Under the pieces are notes generated by a model. The model saw nothing but the letters and a program-made list of their open reading frames with translations, did no database searches and was not told the DNA's origin. A stretch of 64,000 nt of DNA, taken from Gammaproteobacteria bacterium. GTDB taxonomy: Bacteria; Pseudomonadota; Gammaproteobacteria; Natronospirales; REEB76. Below, piece after piece: positions 38,543 to 48,033 of this stretch (position 1 is its first letter; every line of letters begins with the position of its first letter). The stretch is taken from assembly GCA_035279405.1 (NCBI GenBank), contig DATEHU010000021.1, positions 1 through 64,000 of the forward strand, given 5' to 3'. Made by a program: the position numbers and the translations under genes.

Positions 38543-39622
38543 ATGGGAGTGCTCAGCGTCGAACTGGGGAACCGCAGTTACCCCGTGCGCATTGATCGCG
38601 GGCTGCTGGCGCGCGCGGATTTTTTCCCGGAAGGCCTGCAGAAAGGCGCGGTCTGCATCGTCACGGATGACAACGTCGCAAAACTGTACCTGAAGCCGCT
38701 CACGAAGACGCTCGCGGCCTTCGCACCGAAGCATCTCATCCTTCCGCACGGCGAGGAGCACAAGGCCTGGCCGGCACTGGATCACATCTTCCAACACCTG
38801 CTGAAACATCATTTCGGCCGCGACGCCGTGCTGATCGCGCTCGGTGGCGGCGTGGTCGGCGATCTCACGGGATTTGCCGCAGCCTGCTACCAGCGCGGCA
38901 TTGCCTACGTGCAGGTACCCACCACCCTGCTCGCGCAGGTGGATTCATCCATCGGCGGCAAGACCGCGATCAACCACCGCGACGGCAAGAACATGATCGG
39001 TTCCTTCCATCAACCGCTGGCGGTGCTCAGCGACCTGGACACGCTCAAGACCCTGCCGCCGCGCGAACTCAGCGCCGGCCTCGCGGAAATCATCAAGGCC
39101 GCGCTCCTCGCCGACGAGAATTTGTTCGTATGGCTCGAAGGCAATGTCCAGGCATTGCTGGACCTGGATCCCGGCGCCTGCCTGCATGCCATTACGCGTG
39201 CCTGTGAGATCAAGCTCACCATCGTCACCGAAGATGAATACGAACAGGGTCGGCGCGCGCTGCTCAACCTCGGCCACACCTTCGGTCACGCCATCGAGAA
39301 CGCGCTCGGCTACGGCGAATGGCTGCACGGCGAAGCCGTGGGCGCCGGCCTGGCCATGGCTGCCGATTTGTCGGTGCGCATGGACTGGCTCAAGGCCGCC
39401 GAGTACCGGCGCATTTGCCGGCTGTTGCAACGCGCCGGCTTGCCCAACAAAGCGCCGCCTTCGGTTTCACCTTTGAAGTTGCTCGATTCCATGCGCAACG
39501 ACAAGAAGAACCGCAAGGGACGGCTGCGGCTGATTCTCCTCAAGGGTGTCGGCAAACCCGTGATTAGCGACGATTTCGACATGCAATTGCTAGGCGACAC
39601 GCTGATCGGCAAACCGCAATGA
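38543..39622 (+). CDS. aroB: 3-dehydroquinate synthase
   Basis: 359 residues. Converts DAHP to 3-dehydroquinate using NAD and zinc. Conserved: [65 protein letters not shown] (zinc His) and WLHGEAV. Full length. The stop overlaps the dgt start (ATGA). With aroK it serves chorismate synthesis, which also supplies UbiC in this window. Confidence 0.96.
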   Translation: MGVLSVELGNRSYPVRIDRGLLARADFFPEGLQKGAVCIVTDDNVAKLYLKPLTKTLAAFAPKHLILPHGEEHKAWPALDHIFQHLLKHHFGRDAVLIALGGGVVGDLTGFAAACYQRGIAYVQVPTTLLAQVDSSIGGKTAINHRDGKNMIGSFHQPLAVLSDLDTLKTLPPRELSAGLAEIIKAALLADENLFVWLEGNVQALLDLDPGACLHAITRACEIKLTIVTEDEYEQGRRALLNLGHTFGHAIENALGYGEWLHGEAVGAGLAMAADLSVRMDWLKAAEYRRICRLLQRAGLPNKAPPSVSPLKLLDSMRNDKKNRKGRLRLILLKGVGKPVISDDFDMQLLGDTLIGKPQ

Positions 39623-40776
39623 AACCTGTACCCGCCGCGGGATTGGCAGCGTACGCGGCGACTGAATCTACCTCCCGCGGCCGGCGCTACCCGGAACCGC
39701 CGCCCCAATACCGCAGCGAATACCAGCGCGACCGCGACCGCATCATCCATGCGACCGCCTTCCGGCGGCTGATGTACAAGACCCAGGTGTTCGTGTATGA
39801 CGAAGGCGACCTGTATCGCACGCGCCTCACGCACTCGCTGGAAGTCGCGCAGGTGGCGCGCAGCGTGGCGGTGGCGCTCAAGCTCAACGAGCCGCTGACC
39901 GAAGCCATCGCCCTTGCCCACGATCTCGGCCACACGCCTTTCGGCCACGCCGGTCAGGATGCGCTCAATGCCGCGATGCACGACTACGGCGGCTTCGAGC
40001 ACAACCTGCAGTCGCTGCGCGTGGTGGACCTGCTGGAAGAGAAATACGCCGAGTTCCCCGGCCTGAATCTCACCTTCGAGGCACGCGAAGGCATCTTGAA
40101 GCACTGCTCGCTCGCCAACGCCCGGGAACTGGGCGAACTCGGCCGGCGCTTCATTGAGCGCCGCCAGCCGGGGCTCGAAGCACAGCTCGCCAACCTTGCC
40201 GACGAGATCGCCTACAACAACCACGACGTGGACGACGGCCTGCGCGCCGGCCTCATCAGCATCGCGCAGCTCATGGAAATCGAGCTGTTCCGCCAACCTT
40301 ATGACGCAGTGGTTGCACGCTATCCGGAATTGCCGGTGCGGCGGCATATCCACGAAACCGTGCGACGCATGATCAGCCGCCTGATCACCGATCTCACCGA
40401 ACAGAGCCGCGCCAATATCGAAGCGGCCGCGCCCGCAAGCATCGAGGACGTGCGCGCGCTGCCGGCACCGTTGATTGCATTCAGTGCCGAAACCCACACC
40501 CAGAACCAGGCGCTGGCGCGCTTTCTGCGTGCGCATTTCTATTACCACCCGCAGGTGCGGCGTGCCGCGGAAAAAGCCGATAAAGTCGTCACGGGTTTGT
40601 TCAACGCCTACTTCAACGATCCGTCATTGCTGCCGAACGCGCCGACCGCGGCGGACGACACCAGGGCGCGCGCACGTCAGGTTGCGGATTACATCGCCGG
40701 CATGACCGACCGTTTTGCGCTGCGCGCATACCGGCGCCTGACCGGCACGAGCGTGAACCTGTCTGGGACCGCGTGA
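39619..40776 (+). CDS. dgt: dGTP triphosphohydrolase-like HD protein
   Basis: 385 residues. HD-domain metal site: [13 protein letters not shown] (first His), [15 protein letters not shown] (His-Asp) and the later [15 protein letters not shown] (Asp). YKTQVF in the [10 protein letters not shown] segment is typical. Such enzymes release tripolyphosphate from dNTPs. Length matches the shorter class-2 deoxyguanosinetriphosphate triphosphohydrolase-like group rather than E. coli Dgt (505 residues), so exact substrate range is uncertain. Overlaps aroB by four bases. Confidence 0.92.
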   Translation: MKPVPAAGLAAYAATESTSRGRRYPEPPPQYRSEYQRDRDRIIHATAFRRLMYKTQVFVYDEGDLYRTRLTHSLEVAQVARSVAVALKLNEPLTEAIALAHDLGHTPFGHAGQDALNAAMHDYGGFEHNLQSLRVVDLLEEKYAEFPGLNLTFEAREGILKHCSLANARELGELGRRFIERRQPGLEAQLANLADEIAYNNHDVDDGLRAGLISIAQLMEIELFRQPYDAVVARYPELPVRRHIHETVRRMISRLITDLTEQSRANIEAAAPASIEDVRALPAPLIAFSAETHTQNQALARFLRAHFYYHPQVRRAAEKADKVVTGLFNAYFNDPSLLPNAPTAADDTRARARQVADYIAGMTDRFALRAYRRLTGTSVNLSGTA

Positions 40777-40782
40777 GCCGCG

Positions 40783-40791
40783 TGTTAGAAT
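40783..40791 (+). promoter_or_regulatory. Extended -10 upstream of pyrF
   Basis: TG-T-TAGAAT at 40783-40791, just after the dgt stop, would start transcription about 27 bases before the pyrF ATG. No good -35 seen. Confidence 0.35.
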
Positions 40792-40824
40792 TGCGCCGCG
40801 CTCCACAAACATAACCGCATTCGC

Positions 40825-41541
40825 ATGCTCACCAGCAACATCGTGCCGCGCCGCGAACGGCTGATCTTCGCCCTCGATGTGCCCGACGCCGAAAGCGCGC
40901 GCCGCCTGGTCACGCAACTCGGCGATGCCGTGCAGTTTTACAAGATCGGTCTGGAGCTGTTCATGGCCGGCGGCTACTTCGAGCTGCTCGACTGGCTGAA
41001 ACAGCAGCACAAGAAAGTCTTCGTGGACCTCAAGTTCTTCGACATCCCGGCCACCGTGCAGGCCGCGGTGCGCCAGTTGGCGCAACGCGGCGCGGATTTC
41101 TGCACCGTGCACGGCAACCAGTCCATCATGGAAACCGCCGCCGAAGCCAAGGGTAATCTCAAAGTGCTGGCGGTCACGGTACTCACCAGCCTGGACCGCG
41201 GCGACCTCGACGATCTGGGGTTTCACTGCGACGTGGAGCAACTGGTGCTGTCGCGCGCCCGCCGCGCGCTGGATGCCGGTTGTGACGGCGTGGTGTCTTC
41301 CGGCCTGGAAGTGGCGCGACTACGTGCCTTCATTGACCACCGGCTGCTGGTGGTCACGCCCGGCATCCGCCCCGTAGACAATCGGCCCGAAGACGACCAG
41401 AAACGCGCGGTGAGCGTGGAGCAGGCTTTGCATGGCGGCGCCGATTACATCGTCGTCGGCCGGCCCATCCGCACTGCGCCCGATCCGCGCGCCGCCGCAG
41501 AAGCGATCCAAACAACAATCGCAAGCTTATTCCACAAATAA
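40825..41541 (+). CDS. pyrF: Orotidine 5'-phosphate decarboxylase
   Basis: 238 residues. Last step of UMP synthesis. The catalytic DLKFFDIPATVQ (Asp-Lys-x-x-Asp) is present, after IFALDVPDAE and VQFYKIGLELFM. The C-terminal GADYIVVGRPI phosphate site is intact. Bacterial short form, normal length. 48 bases after dgt. Confidence 0.96.
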   Translation: MLTSNIVPRRERLIFALDVPDAESARRLVTQLGDAVQFYKIGLELFMAGGYFELLDWLKQQHKKVFVDLKFFDIPATVQAAVRQLAQRGADFCTVHGNQSIMETAAEAKGNLKVLAVTVLTSLDRGDLDDLGFHCDVEQLVLSRARRALDAGCDGVVSSGLEVARLRAFIDHRLLVVTPGIRPVDNRPEDDQKRAVSVEQALHGGADYIVVGRPIRTAPDPRAAAEAIQTTIASLFHK

Positions 41542-41576
41542 TCGTGCAATTCTTGATCCCCATCACCCGCCGCAAG

Positions 41577-41605
41577 AGTGAGGGGTGAGGAAGTGAGGGG
41601 TGAGG
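41577..41605 (+). repeat. Tandem 14-base repeat carrying ribosome-site-like sequence before hemE
   Basis: AGTGAGGGGTGAGG occurs at 41577-41590 and 41592-41605, directly before the hemE GTG at 41610. Each unit is Shine-Dalgarno-like; the GGTGAGG of the second copy is correctly spaced, and the first copy is redundant. Confidence 0.7.
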
Positions 41606-41609
41606 TTCA

Positions 41610-42686
41610 GTGACGCAATCTGTACTTAAAAACGATCTGCTCTTGCGCACGCTGCTACGCGAAGCCACGCCGCGCACGCCGGTGTGGGTCATGCGCCAGG
41701 CGGGTCGTTACCTACCCGAGTACCGCGAGACCCGCGCGCGCGCTGGTAGCTTCATCGAGCTCATGAGCACGCCGGAGCTTGCCTGCGAAGTCACGCTGCA
41801 ACCCGTGAACCGCTTTCCGCTGGACGCGGCCATCCTGTTCTCCGACATCCTCACCATTCCAGCCGCCATGGGTCTGGGCCTGCAATTCGTCGAGGGCGAA
41901 GGTCCGGCCTTCGAGCGCCCGGTGCGTGCCCAAGCGGCCGTCGCCAAACTCGGTGTGCCCGATCCCGAAAAGGATTTGCGCTATGTACTGGATGCAGTGC
42001 GCCTGGTGCGGCGGGAACTTGCCGGGCGCGTGCCCTTGATCGGTTTTGCCGGCAGTCCCTGGACGCTTGCCTGCTACATGGTCGAGGGCGGCGCCAGCAA
42101 GGAATTCGCGCTCATCAAGGCCATGCTCCATTCGGAACCGGCAACGCTGCACAAACTGCTGGACGTGCTGGCGCGCAGCGTGGCCGCCTATCTCAACGCG
42201 CAAATCGCTGCCGGTGCCCAGGCGGTCATGCTGTTCGACACCTGGGGCGGCATACTTACCGGTGAAGCCTACAAAGAATTTTCACTGCGTTACATGCTGG
42301 CGGTCATCGCGGAACTCAAACGCGAAAACGAAGGCCGGCGCGTACCGGTGATTTTATTCACCAAAGGCGGCGGCGCGTGGCTCGAAGCCATGGCGGATTC
42401 CGGCGCCGACGCACTCGGCGTGGACTGGACACAGGACCTGGGCGATGCCCGCCGCCGCGTGGGCGCGAAAGTCGCGCTGCAAGGCAATCTCGACCCCGGC
42501 GCGCTCTATGCCCCGCCGGAGCGCATCCGCGACGAGGTGAAAAAAGTCCTGGAGAGTTTCGGCCATGGCAGCGGTCATGTTTTCAACCTCGGTCATGGCG
42601 TCCAAGTCGGGACGAAGCCCGAAAGTGTTGCCGCCATGGTGGCGGCAGTACACGAGTTGAGCCCGGCATTTCACGGCAAGAATTGA
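41610..42686 (+). CDS. hemE: Uroporphyrinogen decarboxylase
   Basis: 358 residues from a GTG. Removes four carboxyl groups from uroporphyrinogen III in heme synthesis. Signatures: [16 protein letters not shown] (PROSITE-type arginine loop), [33 protein letters not shown] and FNLGHGV near the end. Complete. Preceded by an unusual duplicated ribosome-site repeat. HemW in this window is a heme chaperone, but no other tetrapyrrole genes adjoin. Confidence 0.96.
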   Translation: MTQSVLKNDLLLRTLLREATPRTPVWVMRQAGRYLPEYRETRARAGSFIELMSTPELACEVTLQPVNRFPLDAAILFSDILTIPAAMGLGLQFVEGEGPAFERPVRAQAAVAKLGVPDPEKDLRYVLDAVRLVRRELAGRVPLIGFAGSPWTLACYMVEGGASKEFALIKAMLHSEPATLHKLLDVLARSVAAYLNAQIAAGAQAVMLFDTWGGILTGEAYKEFSLRYMLAVIAELKRENEGRRVPVILFTKGGGAWLEAMADSGADALGVDWTQDLGDARRRVGAKVALQGNLDPGALYAPPERIRDEVKKVLESFGHGSGHVFNLGHGVQVGTKPESVAAMVAAVHELSPAFHGKN

Positions 42687-42714
42687 TGCGGCCGCGCTGC
42701 GGCCGTCACCTTAT

Positions 42715-42752
42715 CTCCTCTCCCCTTATGGGGGAGAGGCAGGGTGAGGGGG
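42715..42752 (+). repeat. CTCTCCCC/GGGGGAGAG dispersed hairpin
   Basis: CCTCTCCCC and GGGGGAGAGG pair around TTAT, followed by GCAGGGTGAGGGGG. Hairpins of this style with a trailing GGGTGAGGG are common dispersed intergenic repeats in proteobacteria. It follows hemE and may help end transcription, though there is no T-run. Confidence 0.5.
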
Positions 42753-42765
42753 ATATTCCGCGCGC

Positions 42766-43035
42766 CGGCATTGCAGCCGCCTCCGGCGGCAACCATTTTT
42801 TAGAGCGGGTTCCCGCACCCGCAGGCGGGGCACTTTCGTTTCGGCGAAAGTGCCCAAAGCCATTCCCCCGGAGCGCGGGTCGCCGCAGACGGCGACTGCC
42901 CTGTGCGCTTTGCTCGCTGCGAAGTCGCGCTCACGGCACATCCCTGTGCCGGTCGCGCGAACTCGGCATCCTGCCTTCGTCCCTTACGGGCTAACTTTGC
43001 TCGCTCCAGTGCTCGGCTCGCGCTACGGGTATTAA
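42766..43035 (+). repeat. Dispersed intergenic element, copy R1
   Basis: Modules in order: GCCGCC-TCC-GGCGGC hairpin with a T-run soon after (42774-42801); an 11-base-pair hairpin GGGCACTTTCG / CGAAAGTGCCC with loop TTTCGG (42828-42855); a GGCACA / TGTGCC hairpin near 42934-42952; and the end module finishing CGCTACGGGTATT. The same modules recur at 43471, 54530, 55916 and 57219. Open frames across it are by-products of base composition. Confidence 0.8.
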
Positions 43036-43132
43036 GAGAGTTCATAAAGCGTGGGCGGCTCATGGCTGCGGGCGCTGCACGCTCGGCGGAATCCACGGGT
43101 TTATAAGAAAGAGCGCACCCCCCATCACCACA

Positions 43133-43339
43133 TTACAACTTTCCGACTACGTCCTCAGCTGGTACTCCCCGCACTTTGCCTGCGCGATAAGCAGCTAATC
43201 GGCGCTCGGCTTCTTCCAGCCACACCGCCTCCACTGCTGGGTCCGGCTGGTCGAGACTGTGCAAGATCTCTTCCACCAGTTCGGAACGTTTGGCTGGTTC
43301 CAGTTGTAATGCTTTCTTTACCAGATCATTCACAGTCAT
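43133..43339 (-). CDS. Addiction-module antitoxin-like protein without visible toxin partner
   Basis: 68 residues. The sequence fits the putative addiction-module component family (TIGR02574-like): an N-terminal 'L...AL.L....RSELVEEILHSLD', then 'W..EAERRLAAYRAGK' and 'VPAEDVV'. Such proteins are usually encoded just upstream of a RelE/ParE-type toxin. Downstream on the minus strand only repeat R1 and hemE (opposite strand) are found, so the toxin is absent. It may be an orphan antitoxin or the relic of a lost pair. Confidence 0.72.
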   Translation of the reverse strand: MTVNDLVKKALQLEPAKRSELVEEILHSLDQPDPAVEAVWLEEAERRLAAYRAGKVRGVPAEDVVGKL

Positions 43340-43470
43340 AACTGCTTTCCTGTTGCCTAATGCTGTTGCGCTGCCAGCACGAGCCTACGATATCCCAACT
43401 ACGGGTTCAATCCAGGCCACGCCAATCAGGGCGGCGCGAAGCGCCGGGTGTGGGTACGGTATCGCTCCTC

Positions 43471-43880
43471 GTCATTCCGGTGGAAACCGGAATCCAGATC
43501 GTGAATGTAGCCGCCTCTGGCGGCAACCACTTTTGGAGAGCGGGGTTCGCCCCGGCACAACGAGGTACTTTCCTTGTGCGAACAAGGAAAGTACCCAAAG
43601 GAAATCGCCCCGGAGATTCCGCGCTTGGCTGAAACCGAATGGAGGACCAATCAGTTTCAGCCGCGTTCCCTCGTTTCTCGCCCGGCTCGGGGCGGCGCAG
43701 ACGGTACATCCTTGTACCGCTGCGCCGGTTCGTCTTCCTAACTTCACCCCGCCCTGCGGGCGGGCCCTTTTCGCTTCGCAATCTGCTGCGCGAAAAGCCC
43801 AAGGCACGCGTCCCTGTGTGCCCGTCCGCAGCAATGCTGCGGACCCTCGCCGGGGCTGCGAGACTCGGCGTCATCCATGG
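43471..43880 (+). repeat. Dispersed intergenic element, copy R2 (variant)
   Basis: Begins with ATTCCGG-TGGAAA-CCGGAAT (43474-43493). Then the CCGCCTCTGGCGG module and a 13-base-pair hairpin GGTACTTTCCTTG / CAAGGAAAGTACC with a 6-base loop (43564-43595). Further on there is GGTACA-TCCT-TGTACC (about 43703-43718) and a Gly/Cys-rich hairpin region. The stem sequences differ from R1 and R3, but both sides changed together. The rest of 43340-44049 shows no gene. Confidence 0.7.
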
Positions 43881-44049
43881 GGTAAACAAGAAAGAATGCT
43901 CGTGCACTCGTCGCGTCACAATTCAACTTTGTGTAGGTTGCGGGTGAGACAGCTGCCAGAGCCCAACAAACCCCACCTATCTTGTTGTGGTACTTTTCGC
44001 CCGTTCTAATCTATGAGCCGCGGCTTATAGATTCAGAAAAAGATGGATA

Positions 44050-44556
44050 TCATTTCGGGAAAAACTTTCTTCTGGCATTCCTTTCTAGGAGTTCTTTGCA
44101 TAGTGTCAACATATCCCTCACCCCTTCTGCTGCTTGCATGTATTGACCGTGCACAAAAAGCTCATCCAGAGGTAAGTTGCCGCCACCAGCAGCCGTCATC
44201 TGTATGGCATTGCTCCAATTGCACGACATATGTTCAAAGTAGTTTTTACAATGAATCCGTATTTCTCTCGGTGGAAAGCCACTCTGACTGACCCCCTTCG
44301 ACACCGCGATAATGCGGAGTAACACTTTATCTGACACCGTCTTAACGCCGTCCCAGCTTCGGACCGGCAACGGAACAAGTCGACGATTGCGCATTATATC
44401 GATCCCGTTATTCACCTCCTCAAGAAGGCTTTCCATAATGGCCACTCCCAATGTACTGTATTGTCGCCTATTAATGTTGTCATCATTCTTCTTAATCAGC
44501 CAGTATGTAACTACCGCGACCCCAATGGGAACCACAAACTTACTAACGATAAACAT
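44050..44556 (-). CDS. Membrane-anchored protein of unknown function (A+T-rich)
   Basis: 168 residues from ATG 44556; an ATG at 44574 would add six. One N-terminal membrane segment (about 3-21, FIVSKFVVPIGVAVVTYWLI) is followed by a charged, probably cytoplasmic helical region with no motif I recognise. Base composition is clearly more A+T-rich than the flanking genes, and codon use differs (many AAT, ATT, AGA), which suggests transfer. 105 bases after the stop of the other A+T-rich gene; the two probably form a unit. A defence or stress role is possible but has no direct support. Confidence 0.65.
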   Translation of the reverse strand: MFIVSKFVVPIGVAVVTYWLIKKNDDNINRRQYSTLGVAIMESLLEEVNNGIDIMRNRRLVPLPVRSWDGVKTVSDKVLLRIIAVSKGVSQSGFPPREIRIHCKNYFEHMSCNWSNAIQMTAAGGGNLPLDELFVHGQYMQAAEGVRDMLTLCKELLERNARRKFFPK

Positions 44557-44678
44557 GATTGTATCTCGACACATATTCGCACCAGACTACGGTATTTGGA
44601 TCAGACTAAGAAATCTACAGTTATCCAATTACTTATTTCGCTATGGTTTGCTTTGCGCCCAGCACCATGCGCACCCAC

Positions 44679-45371
44679 TTAGGACCCCCTTCGACGCTTA
44701 CGCAACCCCCTTGCTTCAATCTTGCGGTCTAATACCTGCACTTCCTCTCGAATCGTGCGATCATCCAGAGCCAACAACTCCGGATGTTTTTCCAGAGCAT
44801 AAGCTTTCATAGACTTTTGCGTAGGTAAAAGAACAAATTCAGAATCATTTATAAGATTTCGAATTAATTTGAGCAGTTTTTCTCCTTTCTTTTCCATCTC
44901 CTCTTCGTCGCGAGCCATCGCCATTTCAATTTTTTCTTTAGCAGAGCCAACCGCCATCTCTTTAGCGGATACGAATGATTCCCACCAATCCGGCTCAATA
45001 CAGTATTCAAGCGTAGAACTACCTGTGTCAGCAGATAGGCGATATAGGCATGCGCTGCCAATATACTTCCTAAAGTCCTTAATTGCCGGCACAAATGCCG
45101 CGAGGTCAACGTCCTCATCATCAGTTAAATATTTACGATCAAGATACTCAGCATCTGTAATATCCTCGCTGGAAAAGTCTGATTCGCCAAATGTTTCCGC
45201 AAACACAAACACGACTTTCACCCCGAGTACTTTTATCGCTTCCAAATATTCGTCCACTGATCCCAAAGTAAGTAACCCTTCAGATTCGTGCCGCCGAGCA
45301 CTGCCTTCAACACGCAAAGGTAAGAATCCTTTATCGCGCACATAATCCAGGATATTTGACTGTTGAGACAT
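44679..45371 (-). CDS. Protein of unknown function with charged coiled-coil C-terminus (A+T-rich)
   Basis: 230 residues, no signal peptide. The first 150 residues look like a folded acidic domain (VKVVFVFAETF, DDEDVDLAAFVPAIKDF, EYCIEPDWWESFV). Residues 150-190 are a Lys/Glu-rich helix (EKIEMAMARDEEEMEKKGEK), and the end is basic (RGLRKRRRGS). No known family recognised. Strongly A+T-rich relative to neighbours. Upstream there is an imperfect palindrome AGGATT-AA-AATCCT (45399-45412). Likely transcribed with the membrane-protein gene downstream. Confidence 0.65.
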   Translation of the reverse strand: MSQQSNILDYVRDKGFLPLRVEGSARRHESEGLLTLGSVDEYLEAIKVLGVKVVFVFAETFGESDFSSEDITDAEYLDRKYLTDDEDVDLAAFVPAIKDFRKYIGSACLYRLSADTGSSTLEYCIEPDWWESFVSAKEMAVGSAKEKIEMAMARDEEEMEKKGEKLLKLIRNLINDSEFVLLPTQKSMKAYALEKHPELLALDDRTIREEVQVLDRKIEARGLRKRRRGS

Positions 45372-45450
45372 TGGAATATCCCATGTATGTTCTAGAAAAG
45401 GATTAAAATCCTATTTTGTTTTGGTGGGGTCTTGTACGTAAAAGACTAAT

Positions 45451-47133
45451 TCATCCTTTTTGTCTCTTTAATTCCGCATCCCTTAATTCCCGCCGCAGGA
45501 TCTTCCCGACATTGGACTTGGGCAGTTCGTTGCGAAATTCGATGTATTTCGGGCGCTTGTAGCCGGTGAGTTCCTTGTGGGCCCAGTCCTTGAGCGCCGC
45601 TTCCGTAAGGTTCGGGTCTTTTTTCACGACTAAGAGTTTCACGACTTCGCCGGAGTGTTCGTCGGGCACGCCGATGGCCGCCACTTCGCGCACGCCCGGG
45701 TGCATGGCGATCACGTCCTCGACTTCGTTGGGATAGACGTTGAAGCCCGACACCAGAATCATGTCTTTCTTGCGGTCCACGATAAACACGTAGCCACGCG
45801 CGTCCACGCGCCCGACGTCGCCGGTGCGCAGCCAGCCGTCGGCCGACAACACCTTGGCGGTCTCATCCGGCCGTTGCCAGTAGCCGCGCATCACCTGTGG
45901 CCCCTTGAAGCACAGTTCGCCCACTTCACCGACCTTGAGTTCCTTGCCGTCGTCGTCGCGGATGGACAGATCCGTGGAAGGTATGGGCAAACCGATGCTG
46001 CCGTTGTAATCCTTGAGGTCCAGCGGATTGATGCACGCGGCCGGAGAGGTTTCGGTGAGGCCGTAAGCTTCGACCAATGTGGACTTGGTGACTTGTTTCC
46101 ACTTGGCCGCCACCGCGCGTTGCACTGCCATGCCGCCGCCCAGGGCAATCTTGACGCCGGAAAAATCCAGCTTGTCGAATCCCTCGGTGTGCAGCAGGCC
46201 GTTGAACAGCGTATTCACGCCGGTGATGGCGGTGAACTTCCATTTGGAAAGTTCCTTCATGAATCCCGGCATGTCGCGCGGATTGGTGATCAGGATGTTG
46301 TGGCCGCCGATCTTCATGAACACCAGGCAGTTCGCGGTCAGCGAAAAGATGTGATAGAGCGGCAGGGCCGTAATCACAACTTCGCTGCCCTTGGTCAGAT
46401 GCGGCCCGAGCCACGCCGACGCCTGCAAGACGTTCGCCACCATGTTGCGATGCGTGAGTGCCGCACCTTTGGCCACACCGGTGGTGCCTCCCGTATATTG
46501 CAGAAAAGCGACGTCTGTACCGGTGACTTGCACCTCGTCCATAGAATGTGATGCACCTTGTGCCAGCGCGGTGCGAAATGGCACGGCGCCCTCGATGCGC
46601 CAAGGCGGCACCATCTTTTTCACTTTGCGCACCACGAAATTCACGAGCGCACGCTTCGGAAACGGCACCAGGTCGCCGATCGCCGTCACCACCACGTGCT
46701 GCACGTCGGCATTCGGCAGCGCCGCCTGCAGCGTGCTTGCGAAATTTTCCAGGATCACGATGGTATGCGCGCCGGAATCCTTGAGCTGATGTTCGAGTTC
46801 GCGCTCGGTGTAGAGCGGATTCACGTTCACCGCGACCATGCCGCTGCGCAACACGCCGAACAGCGCCACCGGATACTGCAGGAGGTTCGGCATCATGAGG
46901 GCGACGCGGTCGCCCTTCTTGAGCCCCACGACTTTTTGCAGATAGGCGCCGAACTGGCGGCTGAGTTTCTCGAGCTCGGCGTAGCTCAGCGTGGTACCGA
47001 GGTTGGAATACGCCGGCAGCGCCGCGTACAGCCGGCAGCTCTCGTCGAATACCGCCTTGAGCGAGGCGTATTGATCCGGGTTGATCTCGGCGGGCACGCC
47101 TTGCGGATATTCCTTGAGCCAGATTTTGTCCAT
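45451..47133 (-). CDS. fadD: Long-chain fatty acid-CoA ligase
   Basis: 560 residues from ATG 47133, with GAGGAAT ahead of it. Activates fatty acids to acyl-CoA through acyl-AMP. Signatures: YTGGTTGVAKGA (AMP P-loop), YGLTETSPAA, the GWLRTGDVG hinge region, and K/R residues in the C-terminal LPKSNVGKILRREL, where the catalytic lysine is KSNVGK. FadD-type N-terminus (MDKIWLKEYP.GVP.EI). The frame is open far upstream, antisense to the SDR gene, but homology starts here. Divergent from the dehydrogenase gene at 47257. Confidence 0.95.
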   Translation of the reverse strand: MDKIWLKEYPQGVPAEINPDQYASLKAVFDESCRLYAALPAYSNLGTTLSYAELEKLSRQFGAYLQKVVGLKKGDRVALMMPNLLQYPVALFGVLRSGMVAVNVNPLYTERELEHQLKDSGAHTIVILENFASTLQAALPNADVQHVVVTAIGDLVPFPKRALVNFVVRKVKKMVPPWRIEGAVPFRTALAQGASHSMDEVQVTGTDVAFLQYTGGTTGVAKGAALTHRNMVANVLQASAWLGPHLTKGSEVVITALPLYHIFSLTANCLVFMKIGGHNILITNPRDMPGFMKELSKWKFTAITGVNTLFNGLLHTEGFDKLDFSGVKIALGGGMAVQRAVAAKWKQVTKSTLVEAYGLTETSPAACINPLDLKDYNGSIGLPIPSTDLSIRDDDGKELKVGEVGELCFKGPQVMRGYWQRPDETAKVLSADGWLRTGDVGRVDARGYVFIVDRKKDMILVSGFNVYPNEVEDVIAMHPGVREVAAIGVPDEHSGEVVKLLVVKKDPNLTEAALKDWAHKELTGYKRPKYIEFRNELPKSNVGKILRRELRDAELKRQKG

Positions 47134-47256
47134 GGATTCCTCGCCAGCTTTGCGCGATACAGTGGGAACAAGGTATAGCAGGGTCCCGGTGGCGGCAAGC
47201 CGCGGCGGGACTGTGCTTCGCGGTAGAATCCGGCCCTCGTTTTCAGGGGCAAGGCC

Positions 47257-48033
47257 ATGAACACGGCGACACAGCGCATAGCCTGGATTACCGGCGGTGG
47301 CTCGGGCATCGGCCGGGCACTCACGCTGCGCCTCGCGCGCGACCGCTGGACCGTGGCGATATCGGGCCGGCGCCGCGAAATGCTGGAGGAAACCGTGCGT
47401 CTGGCGGGTGGCAAGGTCCACGCCTTTCCGCTGGATGTCACCGACCTCACGGCGGTACGTCAGACCGTGCTCCGCATCGAACAGCAACTCGGACCGATAC
47501 AGCTCGCCGTGATCAATGCCGGACTCGGGCGTTTTCTCAAGCTCGACGAACTGCACGCGGAAATCTTCGCCGAGCACGTGCGCGTGAATTACCTCGGCGC
47601 CGTGCATGGCTTTGATGCGCTGCTGCCGGCGATGCGTGCGCGGCACACCGGCCACATTGTGATCACCGCGAGCCTCGCGGGTTACCGCGGCCTGCCGGGC
47701 GGCGCGGCCTACGCGCCCACCAAAGCCGCACTGATTTCGCTGGCGGAATCGCTGCGCTTCGCGCTCGAACCGGAAGGTATCTGCATATCGGTATGCAATC
47801 CCGGCTTCATCAAAACGCCGATGACCGAGGAGAACCACTTCCGCATGCCGTTCCTCATGGACGTTGATGCTGCGGCTGAACGCATGTACCGCGGCATACG
47901 CAAACGCAAATTCGAGATCGTGTTCCCGCTGCGGCTCTGGCTGTTTGCCAGGCTCGGACGCTGCCTGCCCTATTCCTGGTATTTCCGGCTGATGCGCGGC
48001 CCGCGCCGCCGGCGCCGGAGTGTCCCGCAATGA
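47257..48033 (+). CDS. Short-chain dehydrogenase/reductase
   Basis: 258 residues. Rossmann motif TGGGSGIG at about residues 12-19, NAG at 86-88, catalytic Ser in ITASLAG and Tyr-x3-Lys in AYAPTKAA, so the active site is complete. The tail is hydrophobic, then very basic (RGPRRRRRS), suggesting membrane association. The substrate cannot be told; 3-ketosphinganine-reductase-like or fatty-acyl-related SDRs have this layout, and the divergent fadD hints at lipid metabolism. Overlaps the OsmC gene by four bases. Confidence 0.88.
   Translation: MNTATQRIAWITGGGSGIGRALTLRLARDRWTVAISGRRREMLEETVRLAGGKVHAFPLDVTDLTAVRQTVLRIEQQLGPIQLAVINAGLGRFLKLDELHAEIFAEHVRVNYLGAVHGFDALLPAMRARHTGHIVITASLAGYRGLPGGAAYAPTKAALISLAESLRFALEPEGICISVCNPGFIKTPMTEENHFRMPFLMDVDAAAERMYRGIRKRKFEIVFPLRLWLFARLGRCLPYSWYFRLMRGPRRRRRSVPQ

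Noticed and set aside
42800-43106. Small open frames inside the dispersed elements (also at 43407-44009, 54551-54986, 55877-56334, 57195-57644)
   Set aside because: They follow the repeat modules in several frames and both strands, with no ribosome sites. Such frames are often annotated as hypothetical proteins but are explained by the repeats.
47134-48030. Upstream extension of the fadD frame
   Set aside because: The extension is antisense to the SDR gene; FadD similarity and the ribosome site place the start at 47133.
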